In this document: one piece after another, positions 8,231-18,417 of the stretch | Layout of the letters: every line of letters starts with the position of its first letter | Numbering within the stretch: the first letter of the stretch is position 1 | Assembly: GCA_030590485.1 (NCBI GenBank) | Contig: JAUUYL010000011.1 | Coordinates: 1-43,445 of the forward strand | Reading direction: 5' to 3' | Source of the DNA: Lentisphaerota bacterium | Lineage (GTDB): Bacteria; Verrucomicrobiota; Kiritimatiellia; UBA8416; JAUUYL01 | DNA length: 43,445 nucleotides | Notes under the pieces: generated by a model | Seen by the model: only the letters and a program-made list of their open reading frames with translations | Databases searched by the model: none | What the model was told of the DNA's origin: nothing | Made by a program: the position numbers and the translations under genes

Positions 8231-9523
8231 ATGTTAAATGAGAAGATAATTGAACGGCTTTATTCGCGGCGGCGGTTTGGGATCAAGCTGGGGTTGGATG
8301 TCGTGCGTGGTATGCTGGCGGAGCTGGATAATCCTCAAGACCAATATGGTATTGTGCATGTCGCCGGCACAAATGGAAAAGGCTCGGTCTGCGCCATACT
8401 CGAGTCTATATTCAGGGCTGCTGGCTATAAGACAGGTCTCTACACATCACCACATCTGGTAAGTCTTAATGAGCGGTTTAAAGTTGGCATGATTGATGTT
8501 GATGATGCATCGCTATCCGCGTTGATCGATGATGTGGAGCAATGTGCGCTCAGCGTCGAGAAAAGCGAGGGCAGGGCACCCACGTTTTTCGAATGCACAA
8601 CGGTGATGGCATTCGAGCATTTTAGACGCGCAGGCGTTGATATTGCTGTCATTGAGACAGGTCTTGGTGGACGTTATGATGCTACCAATGTCGTTTTGCC
8701 ACTGTTATCGGTCATCACCCGTATCAGCATGGAGCATACCGAGCATCTGGGCGATAACATCGTAAGCATAGCACATGAAAAAGCTGGAATCATCAAGCGA
8801 TGCAGGCCAGTGGTGTGCGGAGCGATGGATGATGATGCCAGGGCTGAGATCAGGCGTGTCGCCGACGAGAATGGCGCCGGATTCAGGCTTGTTGAGGATA
8901 TGGTCAATGTTACGGTCAAGGAGACAGGCTTGGCAGGACAGAAGGTTGTCATGGAATCTCAGGGCGGATGGCGCGGAACGTTTCGTTTTCCGTTGATCGG
9001 CGCGCATCAGGTTGAGAACCTTGCCACTTGTGCGGCTGTGCGTGATACCATGGAAGAGATTGGACTTGAAATTGATGATGCATCGTTCAAGGAGGGTGTT
9101 GCTGGGGTCAGTTGGCCTGGCCGGTTTCAGGTTCTGGCTCAGAACCCGCCGGTCATACTGGATGGTGCACATAACCCCGCTGCTGCCGAAGCGCTTGTAG
9201 ATGCGCTTCAGAAATCTCTTAGGTTCTCGGACGTCGCCATGGTTATTGGCATGTGCGATGATAAAGATGCAAAAAACTTTTTGAAACCATTTGCAAAGAT
9301 TGCTAAGAAGGTATGGGTCGTGCCGCTTGCTAACGAACGAAGCCAGGATGCTGATAAAGTCTTGGCTATTTGCAGGGGAATGGGGCTGGACGCCGAGAGT
9401 AGCGAGTTGAAGGCTGCAATGAAGGACGCGAAAACATGGGCGATGGAGCGCGGAAGCGCAGTATGTATAACAGGCTCACTCTTTCTGGTGGGAGAAGTAT
9501 TGGAGTATATAAATGAAGACTGA
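8231..9523 (+). CDS. folC: Folylpolyglutamate synthase / dihydrofolate synthase
   Basis: A 430-residue Mur-ligase-family enzyme. It adds glutamate to dihydropteroate and/or folates using ATP. The P-loop is HVAGTNGKGSVCAILE (about residues 41-56). YTSPHLVSLNERF, TFFECTTVMAFEHF and ETGLGGRYDATN follow in family order. The C-terminal domain has PPVILDGAHNPAAAEAL. The open frame extends 22 codons further upstream through repeat-rich DNA, but family members start shortly before 'LYS..RFGIKLGL', so the ATG at 8231 is preferred. Its 3' end overlaps the NUDIX start by 11 bases. Confidence 0.93.
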   Translation: MLNEKIIERLYSRRRFGIKLGLDVVRGMLAELDNPQDQYGIVHVAGTNGKGSVCAILESIFRAAGYKTGLYTSPHLVSLNERFKVGMIDVDDASLSALIDDVEQCALSVEKSEGRAPTFFECTTVMAFEHFRRAGVDIAVIETGLGGRYDATNVVLPLLSVITRISMEHTEHLGDNIVSIAHEKAGIIKRCRPVVCGAMDDDARAEIRRVADENGAGFRLVEDMVNVTVKETGLAGQKVVMESQGGWRGTFRFPLIGAHQVENLATCAAVRDTMEEIGLEIDDASFKEGVAGVSWPGRFQVLAQNPPVILDGAHNPAAAEALVDALQKSLRFSDVAMVIGMCDDKDAKNFLKPFAKIAKKVWVVPLANERSQDADKVLAICRGMGLDAESSELKAAMKDAKTWAMERGSAVCITGSLFLVGEVLEYINED

Positions 9524-9953
9524 ATTAGAAATCCTTGCCAGAGGCGTGTGTATTGACGACGGAAAGATACTATTGTGCCAGACCAAGGGAGACAGCAATA
9601 CGTACCTTCCCGGCGGACATGTGGAGTTTAAGGAAACTGTTAAGGAAGCGCTTTGCCGTGAAATTCGTGAAGAGTTGGGCGTTGGCTCAACTGCAGGCAG
9701 GTTTCTTGGCGCGGTAGAACACACGTTTGAACAGAAGGGGGAACCGCATTGCGAAATCAACCTGTTGTTTGAGCTTTCCAGTGACGAACTTAATGCTGGC
9801 AGTAGACCTGCATCACAGGAAGACTATATCGAATTTCATTGGGTTCCCCTTGCGGATATTGCCGAATTCAAATTGGAGCCGGCTGTACTTATCGGCAAAC
9901 TTCCGCAATGGCTTGCCGCTGATGGCGGCAATTGGGGAAGTAGTTATAAGTAG
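9513..9953 (+). CDS. NUDIX hydrolase
   Basis: A 146-residue hydrolase of nucleoside-diphosphate-linked compounds. The NUDIX box is complete at residues 35-57: Gly35, Glu41, Arg49-Glu50, Glu53-Glu54, Gly56, matching GX5EX7REUXEEXGU. Preceding strands (ILARGVCIDDGKILLCQT) fit the fold. The ATG lies inside the end of folC, implying coupling. A folate-linked role (dihydroneopterin triphosphate hydrolysis) is conceivable from the position but is not shown by the sequence. The gene converges on the RhuM-Fic remnant. Confidence 0.9.
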   Translation: MKTELEILARGVCIDDGKILLCQTKGDSNTYLPGGHVEFKETVKEALCREIREELGVGSTAGRFLGAVEHTFEQKGEPHCEINLLFELSSDELNAGSRPASQEDYIEFHWVPLADIAEFKLEPAVLIGKLPQWLAADGGNWGSSYK

Positions 9954-10004
9954 GTCGTAGGACTCGAAGACACGTAAAGACCCAATGTTCATGTTGACCT
10001 TGAA

Positions 10005-10975
10005 TTATGATTGCTGGCCTGCAATCAGATTCGTCAGCATTGCCGTCATCACATCCTTTTCCTTAGGTTTGCTTTCGGCGATCATGAGTGTCATGGCTAC
10101 CAACGCATTGTCTGCGATTCGTTTATGGTTCTGCTTGTCATATATCAGCTTGTTCTTTTCCGCAAAACGGAGGAAGACGGCTGCGGCTATACGCTTGTTG
10201 CCATCCACAAAACTGTGGTTCTTGACCATGAAATATAGCAGATGCGCAGCTTTCTCTTCAACAGACGGATACAGATCCTTCCCCGCAAAGCCCTGCATCA
10301 CGGCGTTAAGAGAGCTGTGCATGCTTTTGTCCTTTCCCTGCCAAACACAGCCGAGTCTCCGAACTTGATCCGCATCTGGTCTATAACCTGCATTGCTTCA
10401 TCATAAGATACAGGCTTTGCTTTACGTTTTGAAGTCTTGCGAACAGCAACACGCTGATGATCATAGTCGTCCAGAAGATCCAGTGCGTATGAATAGTCGG
10501 AAACAGTCTGAAGCAATGCAGTTGCTTCATCACCAGTAAGCAGTTTCCGCTTTGATACGTCCGCAGCCAGCCTAAGTGTCTGATTCAGAGCCTTGAGACG
10601 CTTGTCATTGACGCTGTAGCCTTTAACCAGGTGCTGTTTCAGGACGTTTGTGGCCCATATACGGAATTCTGTACCGCGTTTTGAGTTCACGCGATATCCG
10701 ACTGAGATAATGACGTCGAGATTAAAGATATCCATCTGCCGTGTCTTGCCATCTGAGGCAACCTGTGCAATTTTTGCACAGGTTGAACTCTTCTGTAACT
10801 CTTTAGACTTATATACATTATGGATATGTTTGAGTACTACTGATCTATCCCGCCCGAAAAGTTTACCCATCTTATGGGCGTCCAGCCATACAGTTTCCTC
10901 CTCAAGCTGAACCTCAAGCCTAATCGATCCATCTTTGCTCTTGTAAAGTACAATATCTTCCGATTTCTTTTTCAT
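10005..10975 (-). pseudogene. RhuM-Fic/DOC family protein, split by a frameshift
   Basis: Two overlapping minus-strand frames together make one intact-looking protein of about 322 residues. The 5' frame (10298-10975, 225 aa) is a RhuM domain (IVLYKSKDG, VWLDAHKMGKLFGRDRS, MDIFNLDVIISVGYRVNSKR) that runs to FGDSAVFGRE and then goes off frame. The 3' frame (10005 to about 10335) continues with KDKSMHSSLNAVMQGF and the Fic/DOC motif HSFVDGNKRIAA. The junction is at 10333-10335, where three A residues (minus strand) stand where four would restore the frame. The break could be a real mutation, an assembly error or -1 recoding; the local bases do not form a canonical in-phase slippery heptamer. Such genes are usually accessory and transferred between species. 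Confidence 0.8.
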
Positions 10976-11129
10976 TTCTGAATCCTCTCTACTGACACCA
11001 AATATATCAATAAGGGTAGTACATATACAGACCTATGGTGAAGTTATTTCTTATATCCGGGTTGCCTTGTCACAAAAACATTAGTTTGTGGCCGGCATCT
11101 CAAAAGTGGTGTTTGATACGGATGGGAAC

Positions 11130-13151
11130 CTATGAGTTTGTCAGGTTCAGGAACTCTTCTTCAGTGAGTATGTTGACCCCAAGCTTCTCTGCTTTGGCCA
11201 ATTTTGAGCCTGCTGATTCGCCAGCTACAAGATAACTTGTTTTCTTTGATACGCTGGATGATGTCTTTCCGCCCTGTGCCCTGATCTTTTCCGCAGCCTC
11301 GTCTCTGGTCATGGTAGACAAGGAACCCGTGAGGACAAATGTCTGACCCGAGAAAGCTCCGTCTATGTTTGTCATATCACCAAGTCGGCTGACATTGACT
11401 TCGGCTTTCTTGAGTTTGGTGATGATGTTTTGATTGTTCTCGTTTTTAAAGAATTCCGTGATGCTCTCGGCAACGATAGGGCCGATATCCGGCAATTCCT
11501 CAAGCCCTTCGACAGTGCTGGATGCCAGTTTGTCGATGTCGGCAAAATGTTCTTCCAGCGTTTGTGCTGATTTGGATCCAACATGGCGTATGCCGAGCCC
11601 GAGCAGTAATCGCCACAGATCTCTTTTCCGGCTGGCGTCAATTCCGTCGATCAGGTTGTTTGCGGACTTTTCTGCCATCCGCTCCAGGTTTTCCACATCA
11701 ACAACTTTCAGCGAATAAAGATCAGACGGATTCTTGATGAGTTTCCGGTCGACAAGTTGTTCGATGAGTGAGTCGCCGAGTCCGTCAACGTCCATTGCAC
11801 CGCGAGCTGCGAAGTGCTTAATCCAGCTTTTGATTTGTGCCGGGCATTGGAGGTTTATGCATCGCGTTGCCACTTCATCTTCCGGCTTCAATGTTGTTGA
11901 GCCGCAGATGGGGCATTTGTCTGGCATGACAAACGGCTGTTCATTCCCCGACCTGGCAGAGGTTATGACTTTTATCACGGCGGGGATTATTTCTCCGGCT
12001 TTCTCAATAATTACGCTGTCTCCCGTTCGTATATCCTTGCGATCTATTTCATCGGCATTATGCAGAGTGGCGCGACTGACCGTAGAGCCGGCTAGCAGAA
12101 CCGGCTCGAGCTCTGCGACCGGGGTTAGTACACCCGTTCTTCCGACCTGGATAGATATGCTGTTGATCTTTGTTTCTGCCTGCTCAGGTTCATATTTATA
12201 GGCTACGGCCCAGCGTGGGCTCTTGGCGGTTGAACCCAGGGTGCCGTAGAGAGCTCTTTCGTCGACTTTGATGACACCGCCGTCGGTCTCGAAATCAAAA
12301 TCATGGCGGAGTGAATCAAGTTCATCGAGGGATTCTATGATTTGGCTGATATCGCCGTTTTTCCAGTATTTAGGTGCTGTTTTGAATCCCATTGAGGAAA
12401 GAGTCTTTAGGAGTTCTTCCTGCGTCGCAAAGGAGATACCGTTGTGTTCTGCGACTGCGTAGAGTATGGCGTCAAGTGGTCGTTCTGCAACGAGCTTGGA
12501 ATCGAGGAGTTTTAACGAGCCAGCTGTGGCGTTTCTGGGGTTAGCGAAGGCGTCTTGTCCGTTTTCCTGTCTGGTCAGGTTAAGTTGAGCGAATCCCTTT
12601 TTGGTCATGTAAGCTTCACCTCGCACTTCCAGCAATGCTGGCGGTGAATCGGTAGTCAGCCGGAGGGGTATTGAGCGGATGGTTCGAATGTTATTAGTGA
12701 TGTCATCGCCCGTCTTGCCGTCACCTCTTGTGCTGGCTGTTGTCAGCAAACCATGTTCGTATCGTAATGATATGGCAACTCCGTCGATCTTTGGTTCGAG
12801 GATGTAGGTGAAGGGTGATTCCTCGAGAATGCCGGTTATGCGTTTATCGAATTGACGCAGTTCGTCCTTTGAGTAAGTGTTAGAGAGACTCATCATGGGA
12901 ACGGCGTAAGTGATGTTCTGAAACTCTGTCAGTGGCGCGCCTCCAACGCGTGTGGTGGGGGAGTCTGCTGATTTCAGTTCCGGGTGTTTTTCTTCCAGTT
13001 CCTCCAGTTCCCTGTATAGAGCGTCGTATTCGCGGTCACCGATATCCGGCTTTGCCAGGACGTAATAGAGGTGGTTGTGCCTGTTGATTTTTACGCGCAG
13101 GGCATCAACACGTTTGACAGTTTCTTCTGATGGAAACTTAGGATTAGTCAT
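11130..13151 (-). CDS. ligA: NAD-dependent DNA ligase
   Basis: A 673-residue replicative ligase that seals nicks with NAD+. Domains in order: Ia NAD-binding (HNHLYYVLAKPDIGDREYD), adenylation with Lys121 in EPKIDG, OB-fold, a four-cysteine zinc finger (CPICGSTTL ... CINLQC), helix-hairpin-helix repeats (LPDIGPIVAESI), and a C-terminal BRCT domain (FVLTGSLSTMTRDEAAEKI ... YLVAGESAGSKLAKAEKLG). All expected parts are present. Its ATG overlaps the stop of the kinase gene as ATGA, so the two are co-translated. The 154 bp downstream, before rhuM, contain no gene. A CACAAA/TTTGTG inverted repeat at 11071-11090 has no U-tract. Confidence 0.97.
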   Translation of the reverse strand: MTNPKFPSEETVKRVDALRVKINRHNHLYYVLAKPDIGDREYDALYRELEELEEKHPELKSADSPTTRVGGAPLTEFQNITYAVPMMSLSNTYSKDELRQFDKRITGILEESPFTYILEPKIDGVAISLRYEHGLLTTASTRGDGKTGDDITNNIRTIRSIPLRLTTDSPPALLEVRGEAYMTKKGFAQLNLTRQENGQDAFANPRNATAGSLKLLDSKLVAERPLDAILYAVAEHNGISFATQEELLKTLSSMGFKTAPKYWKNGDISQIIESLDELDSLRHDFDFETDGGVIKVDERALYGTLGSTAKSPRWAVAYKYEPEQAETKINSISIQVGRTGVLTPVAELEPVLLAGSTVSRATLHNADEIDRKDIRTGDSVIIEKAGEIIPAVIKVITSARSGNEQPFVMPDKCPICGSTTLKPEDEVATRCINLQCPAQIKSWIKHFAARGAMDVDGLGDSLIEQLVDRKLIKNPSDLYSLKVVDVENLERMAEKSANNLIDGIDASRKRDLWRLLLGLGIRHVGSKSAQTLEEHFADIDKLASSTVEGLEELPDIGPIVAESITEFFKNENNQNIITKLKKAEVNVSRLGDMTNIDGAFSGQTFVLTGSLSTMTRDEAAEKIRAQGGKTSSSVSKKTSYLVAGESAGSKLAKAEKLGVNILTEEEFLNLTNS

Positions 13152-14917
13152 TGTTTTAGTCGATCAAGAAAGAGATCCGATAGAGCACCGCAGCTGGATG
13201 CCACTTTTTTTGCTGAAGCATAGTTTTTATCGTTCATGTAAAGCACATATCGAACCGTATTCTTGGAAAATGCGGATACTGATGTGTCGATCCACTTGAT
13301 GAACTCTTTTGAATCAAGCTGTGAGGCCTTAAACACAACAGGTTTTCTCATTTCCTTGCCGTTGATATTCGCTACCATCTCAGCCTTGATGCTGTCCTCC
13401 GTAACGCCCAGAACCATGATATCGATCCTTCGACCATTGTGGTCGATTGTGATTTTCTTACCTTTCTTTCTCTTGAATCCTTTCAGGACGACCCCGTCTA
13501 TGCCTCTAAGCTCTTTTAGCATGCCGCTGAGTTTGTATAGCTCATCCTCGAATTTCATTGTGTGTTCGTACTCGAGTTCGTTTTTGACTTTCTCATGTGC
13601 TGCTCCAAAATTTCTGTTCAGCAGATCGTGAAGCAAGCTGTGCTTGAATTGTAGTATTGCTGCATCGCTCTGCGATAGTGGTTGCACAACGGTCGGCGTA
13701 TACGCGATAGCATCCGGCACCGTCAGCGTAGCCTCTTTCTTCTTCGCTTTAGCTTTCTTTTTCTCTGTTACGACTTTTCGGATTTGTGCGGTTCGGCGTG
13801 CTTTTTGAAGCTTGGCTTGTCTCTCGTTTTCAGCGAATTGAGCCTGGTCGTTCTCGTATTGTCTGGCTGCTATGATACGTAGATACTTATTGCCTGTTAC
13901 CTTGTACATGATAAATGATAGTAATATCCACCAGACAATCAGTGCTATCCATGCTGGTAGTTGAATTGCCATCGATACAGAGTTTTTGACTGGCTGTGGC
14001 CGGCGGGCATGGGTGGCTTGGGTTGTTTGTACATAATTAGCCGGCGGCATGATAGTGCTTGGTGCTGATTTTGCGGCACCTTTCTGTATGGATACACCGC
14101 CTTTACGGACTCTATTGATTTCTTTTATCACATCACCCCAGCTTTTGAATCGGTCGTCTGGGTTCTTAGCCATCAATTTGGAGATCAGGTTAGCGGCACT
14201 TGGCGTTACGGCTTTCTCGATATCACGTGGATTTTCAATCTGACCGGTTATGTGGTTTTGAAGGGCAGTGATGGGATCGTCGTCTTCAAATGGTACTACA
14301 CCGGTCATCATGTCGTAGAGCATCGCTCCGAGGCTGTACATGTTAGAACGAAAGTCTATTTCAAGTTGGCATTGCGCCTGTTCCGGAGACATGTAGTTCG
14401 ATGTCTTGTCAAAAGAGCCGTCAGTGATCCGGGCGCTTAATGTAGTCGGATCGATCATGCTCGCCAGTCCGAGGTCAGCAACTTTAATGTTACCGTCTTT
14501 ATCCAGCATGATGTTGTCAGGGGTAAGGTCACCGTGCAATATCTGCTTGTTGTCCCATGCGTCCTGTAATGCGTGGGCAATGGCCAATCCAATCTTGAGT
14601 GCTGTCTTGGGTTCCAGCACTTTTTCTTTCTCCAGCATGGCGCTCAACACTTGTCCGTCCATGTATTCCATTACAAAATAAATGTTATCATCCTGACTGA
14701 CGGCATCGAAAACCTGAATTATACTGGTGTGTTTCAGCTGTGCCGCGGTCTTGGCATTGCTCAGGAACGATTCTACGACAGCCGGATCATTGACGAGTTC
14801 GGGGTTAAGGACCTTGATAGCCACAACTCTATCGAGAGAGACTTGACGGGCTTTCCAGACGGTGCCCATACTGCCTTCAGCAATTTGTTCAATTATTTCG
14901 AATCCTTGAATATTCAT
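13148..14917 (-). CDS. Transmembrane Ser/Thr protein kinase (PknB-like) with atypical active site
   Basis: A 589-residue protein. The kinase domain (about 7-270) has the ATP lysine Lys35 (VAIKVL), catalytic Asp130 and Asn135 (HGDLTPDNIML), metal Asp148 in DLG instead of DFG, and the MSPEQA motif. Oddities: HRD is HGD, and the helix-C Glu that pairs with the lysine appears to be Asn54 (LSNAKTA, where the related kinase at 36090 has QKEAQQA). One membrane span follows at 318-338 (PAWIALIVWWILLSFIMYKV). Then comes a Lys/Ala-rich coiled-coil stretch (about 350-400) and a C-terminal domain I do not recognise, probably periplasmic. The ATG at 14917 has GGGTGGA upstream and begins the conserved fold; upstream in-frame codons are unlikely. 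It is coupled to ligA. Confidence 0.85.
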   Translation of the reverse strand: MNIQGFEIIEQIAEGSMGTVWKARQVSLDRVVAIKVLNPELVNDPAVVESFLSNAKTAAQLKHTSIIQVFDAVSQDDNIYFVMEYMDGQVLSAMLEKEKVLEPKTALKIGLAIAHALQDAWDNKQILHGDLTPDNIMLDKDGNIKVADLGLASMIDPTTLSARITDGSFDKTSNYMSPEQAQCQLEIDFRSNMYSLGAMLYDMMTGVVPFEDDDPITALQNHITGQIENPRDIEKAVTPSAANLISKLMAKNPDDRFKSWGDVIKEINRVRKGGVSIQKGAAKSAPSTIMPPANYVQTTQATHARRPQPVKNSVSMAIQLPAWIALIVWWILLSFIMYKVTGNKYLRIIAARQYENDQAQFAENERQAKLQKARRTAQIRKVVTEKKKAKAKKKEATLTVPDAIAYTPTVVQPLSQSDAAILQFKHSLLHDLLNRNFGAAHEKVKNELEYEHTMKFEDELYKLSGMLKELRGIDGVVLKGFKRKKGKKITIDHNGRRIDIMVLGVTEDSIKAEMVANINGKEMRKPVVFKASQLDSKEFIKWIDTSVSAFSKNTVRYVLYMNDKNYASAKKVASSCGALSDLFLDRLKQ

Positions 14918-15010
14918 AAGAATTCCACCCATTATATATAATTTTCCCAGAAAATGAAGCCAAAAATACAATGTGATTATGTGCTGTAGCGCAAAAGCCA
15001 GTTTTTAGTT

Positions 15011-15173
15011 CTAAGGGCCCACGCAAGAATAACTTCACATTTCGGCCGCCGATGCATCGCGGCCGGCTACGTTTCGAAAACACGAAATATCGGGGATATT
15101 CCTTTGTTTTCGCGCCTTGCCAGCCGCGCGCCTCGACACTCAAATCTGTGAAGTTATTCTTGCGCGAACCCTT
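15011..15173. mobile_element. MITE-like inverted-repeat element
   Basis: An 18-bp perfect inverted repeat (15022-15039 against 15147-15164; left arm CGCAAGAATAACTTCACA) extends outward to about 27 bp with three mismatches, ending in AAGGG/CCCTT. The interior is full of palindromes: a GGCCG...CGGCC hairpin around CGATGCATCG (15044-15065), and a CGAAAACA/TGTTTTCG hairpin (about 15075-15112). TAGTT flanks both sides (15006-15010 and 15174-15178), a possible 5-bp target duplication. No transposase is encoded. It could be a miniature transposable element or a structured regulatory element ahead of secA. Confidence 0.6.
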
Positions 15174-15359
15174 TAGTTGATAGTTGCTGATGTTTACGCC
15201 TTTAAGGCATTGATTCATAGCATATATTACTTGGGCTTGCCACGCGTATTGGCGTGGGTCAACGTTTCCCGTTTCTATCCATCTCTTGCACTTGACGCTC
15301 GACAGCATGTTGGGTTTCTTGTTAGGTTTATGCCTGTTTTCAGGGGATAGGATAAGAAT
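15174..15359. other. secA upstream region, no gene recognised
   Basis: Remainder of the 442-bp spacer between the kinase start and secA. It contains a small hairpin CCACGC-GTATTG-GCGTGG (15240-15257). A weak -35-like TTGACG lies at 15292-15297 with no convincing -10 at the right distance. A Shine-Dalgarno-like AGGGGATAGG precedes the secA ATG. A 139-codon open frame on the minus strand crosses this region and the MITE-like element, but it looks like chance coding. Confidence 0.4.
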
Positions 15360-18300
15360 ATGTTAAAGATAATCAAAAAATTCATAGGGTCGAAGCATCA
15401 GCGCGATATAAAGGGCATGAATCCTTTGATTGAGCGCATTAATGAACTGGAAGAAGAATACCAGTCTTTGTCAGAAGATGCGTTGAAGGCCAAAACGACT
15501 GAGTTTAGGGAGCGACTGGAAAGAGGGGAGACACTTGACGATATCCTCTGTGAGGCATTTGCGGTCGTAAAGAACGGTTGCAGACGGCTTATGGGTACGA
15601 ACGTAGATGTGTGCGGACATGAGCTTCTATGGGAAATGGTGCCGTTTGATGTCCAGTTGGTGGGTGGAATCGTGTTGCACAGGGGGCAGATTGCTGAGAT
15701 GGCCACTGGTGAAGGAAAGACCCTTGTTGCCACTCTGCCGCTTTACCTGAACGCTTTGGCCGGTAAGAATGTTCATCTCGTAACGGTTAATGATTACCTT
15801 GCCAAACGTGATTCCCAATGGATGGCTCATGTATACACATATCTTGGTCTTACGGTTGGCTGTATTCAAAACTCAATGACTCCAGAAGAGCGGCGAGTTG
15901 AGTATGGGAAGGACATCACTTACGGTACTAACAGTGAATTTGGTTTTGATTATCTCCGCGATAACGGAATGGCATTTGACCCCGAAAGCCTCGTGCAGCG
16001 TGGATATAATTATACGATTATAGATGAGGTAGATAGTATTCTCATAGACGAGGCTCGGACCCCGCTTATTATTTCCGGGCCCGCTCCGGTCTCGTCGCAT
16101 CAGTATTTTGAGCTCAGACCATCAGTAGAGGGTATGGTCAAGAAACAGCGGACACTCTGCAATAATTTTGTCTCGGAAATAAAGAAACTGATGGATTCTG
16201 ATGATGCGGACGATATCGAGGATGCCAAGTTCAGACTCTATCAGGTCTATCACGGCATGCCTAAGCATAAGCAGTTCATGCATATGCTGGAGGAGCCGGA
16301 AGTACGGAAGATTCATGAACAGGTAGAAAACAGCATGCTCACCGACATGCGTAAAGATCAGGCACGTGCGTTGAGGGAGGAGCTCTTCTTTACTATTGAT
16401 GAGCGGAATCATGATGCAAGCCTTACCGACATGGGCTGTGAGGCTCTGAACCCAGGTGATCCAGATGCGTATGTATTGCCGGATATTGTTACTGCAATGT
16501 CAGATCTGGAAAATGACGATGTAATGTCAGAGAAGGAAAAGAGTAAGAAAAAGCAGCAGGTTCAGAATGAATTTACGGAAAAGAGCGAGCGAATTCATAA
16601 TGTCGATCAATTGATCACAGCTTATTGTCTGTATGAAAAAGATGTGGAATATGTTGTTCAGGAGAATAAGGTTCTTATTGTCGATGAATATACAGGAAGA
16701 ATTCTGCCCGGCAGGCGTTGGAGTGACGGACTGCATCAGGCTGTAGAGGCAAAGGAAGGGGTCCGTATCGAGCGTGAAACCCAGACCTTGGCAACGATTA
16801 CTATTCAGAATTACTTCAGGATGTACGACAAACTCGCGGGAATGACCGGTACTGCCGAGACTGAAGCAGGCGAGTTCAGGGAAATCTATAATCTTGATGT
16901 AGTCGTGATTCCGACAAACAGACCCGTGCGCCGGGTAGACTTCAATGATGTTATCTACAAGACACAGCGTGAGAAATACAGAGCCATAATGGACGAGATC
17001 AAAGAATGTAACGCCAGTAAGCAGCCGGTTCTTGTGGGTACGGTTACAGTAGACACCTCAGAGGTCATCAGTCGCATGTTGAAGAGGGAAAAGATTCCTC
17101 ACAACGTTCTTAACGCAAAGAACCATGAAAGTGAGGCGGAGATTGTGATACGCGCCGGTCACCCGGGTGCCGTGACTATTGCAACAAATATGGCCGGGCG
17201 AGGAACTGATATCAAGTTGGGCGAAGGCGTTGTGCATTTGGATAGAGATGTCGTGGAGTCGCAATGGTCACTTGATGATATTGTCGACGGTATAACGCTT
17301 CGTAAACGTCTTGAGAATGATCCCTGTGGATTACATGTGATTGGTTCAGAGCGGCATGAGTCCAGACGTATCGACAGGCAGTTGAGAGGACGTTGCGCGC
17401 GTCAGGGCGACCCTGGTTCTTCACGGTTTTATGTTTCACTTGAGGATACGCTGATGCGCCTGTTCGGCTCGGACCGGATAGCCGGATTGATGAGCAAGAT
17501 GGGACTCGAGGAAGGACAGCAGCTTGAGGCAAGGCTCTTGAACCGATCAATAGAGACGGCTCAAAAGAGGGTCGAGCAACAGAACTTTGCGATGCGAAAG
17601 AGGACACTTCAATATGATGATGTGATGAACAAACAACGCGAAGTCATCTATGGTTTCAGGGGCGATGTTGTCAGGATGGATAATGTCAGGGAGCATATTT
17701 ATGACATATTCCACGATGTAATTACTGCAGAGACGGAGAAGATACTTTCGGATGACAGCGAAGAGTCATTGTCAATGTACATAGAATGGGTGCATGCCGC
17801 CTTTCCAATTGCCGTAAAGCCGGCAAGTGTTACGGAGAAGAAAAAGGACACTGAGGCTATTGTTAAAATGGTGTATGACCTGGTTGAGAGGGCGTATGAC
17901 CTTAAGGTTTCTGGGGAAGATGATGAATCGGTGCGAATGATGGAACGGCATATTGTTCTGAATACTATTGATGAACAATGGCAGGAATATCTTCGGGGAA
18001 TGGACGCATTACGTCAGGGGGTTGGTCTCAGAGCTTATGGGCAGCGAGATCCATTGGTGGAGTACAAGAAAGAAGCTTTTGAGATGTTTGAGCAGCTGAT
18101 GACCAGTATCAAGAGCGATATTGCGTCGGCAGCGTTCAGGGTTACGACATCAGTTGAATCGTACGATTCGTTTCTTGCGTCGCTGCCGCAGACTCTCGTG
18201 CATGATGAGGTCTCCATGTTTGGTTCAGGACAGCCGGAAGGGCAGGATTCTTCTGGCTCAGTGGAGGCGCTTCCGTCGATGCAGAGTCAGAATGCAACAA

Positions 18301-18386
18301 TTCACAGAGAAGACCCAAAGGTTGGCCGCAATGACCCATGTCCTTGCGGAAGCGGCAAGAAATACAAGAAATGCTGCGGAACATAA
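15360..18386 (+). CDS. secA: Preprotein translocase ATPase SecA
   Basis: SecA drives Sec-dependent export through SecYEG. The 1008 residues are longer than the roughly 840-900 of proteobacterial SecA. Nucleotide-binding features include Walker A ATGEGKT (115-121), the [15 protein letters not shown] box and [11 protein letters not shown]. Extra length lies in a helical insertion after ISGPAP (about residues 250-350), like that known in Bacteroidetes and some PVC bacteria. It includes [16 protein letters not shown] and a second Lys/Glu-rich helix. The C-terminus carries the zinc/SecB-binding SEC-C motif [15 protein letters not shown]. The ATG at 15360 follows AGGGGATAGG. Confidence 0.97.
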   Translation: MLKIIKKFIGSKHQRDIKGMNPLIERINELEEEYQSLSEDALKAKTTEFRERLERGETLDDILCEAFAVVKNGCRRLMGTNVDVCGHELLWEMVPFDVQLVGGIVLHRGQIAEMATGEGKTLVATLPLYLNALAGKNVHLVTVNDYLAKRDSQWMAHVYTYLGLTVGCIQNSMTPEERRVEYGKDITYGTNSEFGFDYLRDNGMAFDPESLVQRGYNYTIIDEVDSILIDEARTPLIISGPAPVSSHQYFELRPSVEGMVKKQRTLCNNFVSEIKKLMDSDDADDIEDAKFRLYQVYHGMPKHKQFMHMLEEPEVRKIHEQVENSMLTDMRKDQARALREELFFTIDERNHDASLTDMGCEALNPGDPDAYVLPDIVTAMSDLENDDVMSEKEKSKKKQQVQNEFTEKSERIHNVDQLITAYCLYEKDVEYVVQENKVLIVDEYTGRILPGRRWSDGLHQAVEAKEGVRIERETQTLATITIQNYFRMYDKLAGMTGTAETEAGEFREIYNLDVVVIPTNRPVRRVDFNDVIYKTQREKYRAIMDEIKECNASKQPVLVGTVTVDTSEVISRMLKREKIPHNVLNAKNHESEAEIVIRAGHPGAVTIATNMAGRGTDIKLGEGVVHLDRDVVESQWSLDDIVDGITLRKRLENDPCGLHVIGSERHESRRIDRQLRGRCARQGDPGSSRFYVSLEDTLMRLFGSDRIAGLMSKMGLEEGQQLEARLLNRSIETAQKRVEQQNFAMRKRTLQYDDVMNKQREVIYGFRGDVVRMDNVREHIYDIFHDVITAETEKILSDDSEESLSMYIEWVHAAFPIAVKPASVTEKKKDTEAIVKMVYDLVERAYDLKVSGEDDESVRMMERHIVLNTIDEQWQEYLRGMDALRQGVGLRAYGQRDPLVEYKKEAFEMFEQLMTSIKSDIASAAFRVTTSVESYDSFLASLPQTLVHDEVSMFGSGQPEGQDSSGSVEALPSMQSQNATIHREDPKVGRNDPCPCGSGKKYKKCCGT

Positions 18387-18417
18387 TCTCAGACCAAACA
18401 TAATGTGATTCGATAGA

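Noticed and set aside
10326-10345. Programmed -1 frameshifting in the RhuM-Fic gene
   Set aside because: The GGGAAAG run is not in the X XXY YYZ phase relative to the upstream frame and no downstream structure is evident; mutation or read error is simpler, so recoding is kept only as an alternative.
11071-11090. Terminator hairpin downstream of ligA
   Set aside because: The CACAAA/TTTGTG stem is only six pairs with an eight-base loop and has no U-tract.
14889-15308. A 139-codon open frame on the minus strand upstream of secA
   Set aside because: It runs through the inverted-repeat element and the kinase start, has no ribosome-binding site and shows no family resemblance, so it is treated as chance coding.
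15292-15320. secA promoter with TTGACG
   Set aside because: The hexamer at the proper distance (TTTCTT) is not a credible -10.
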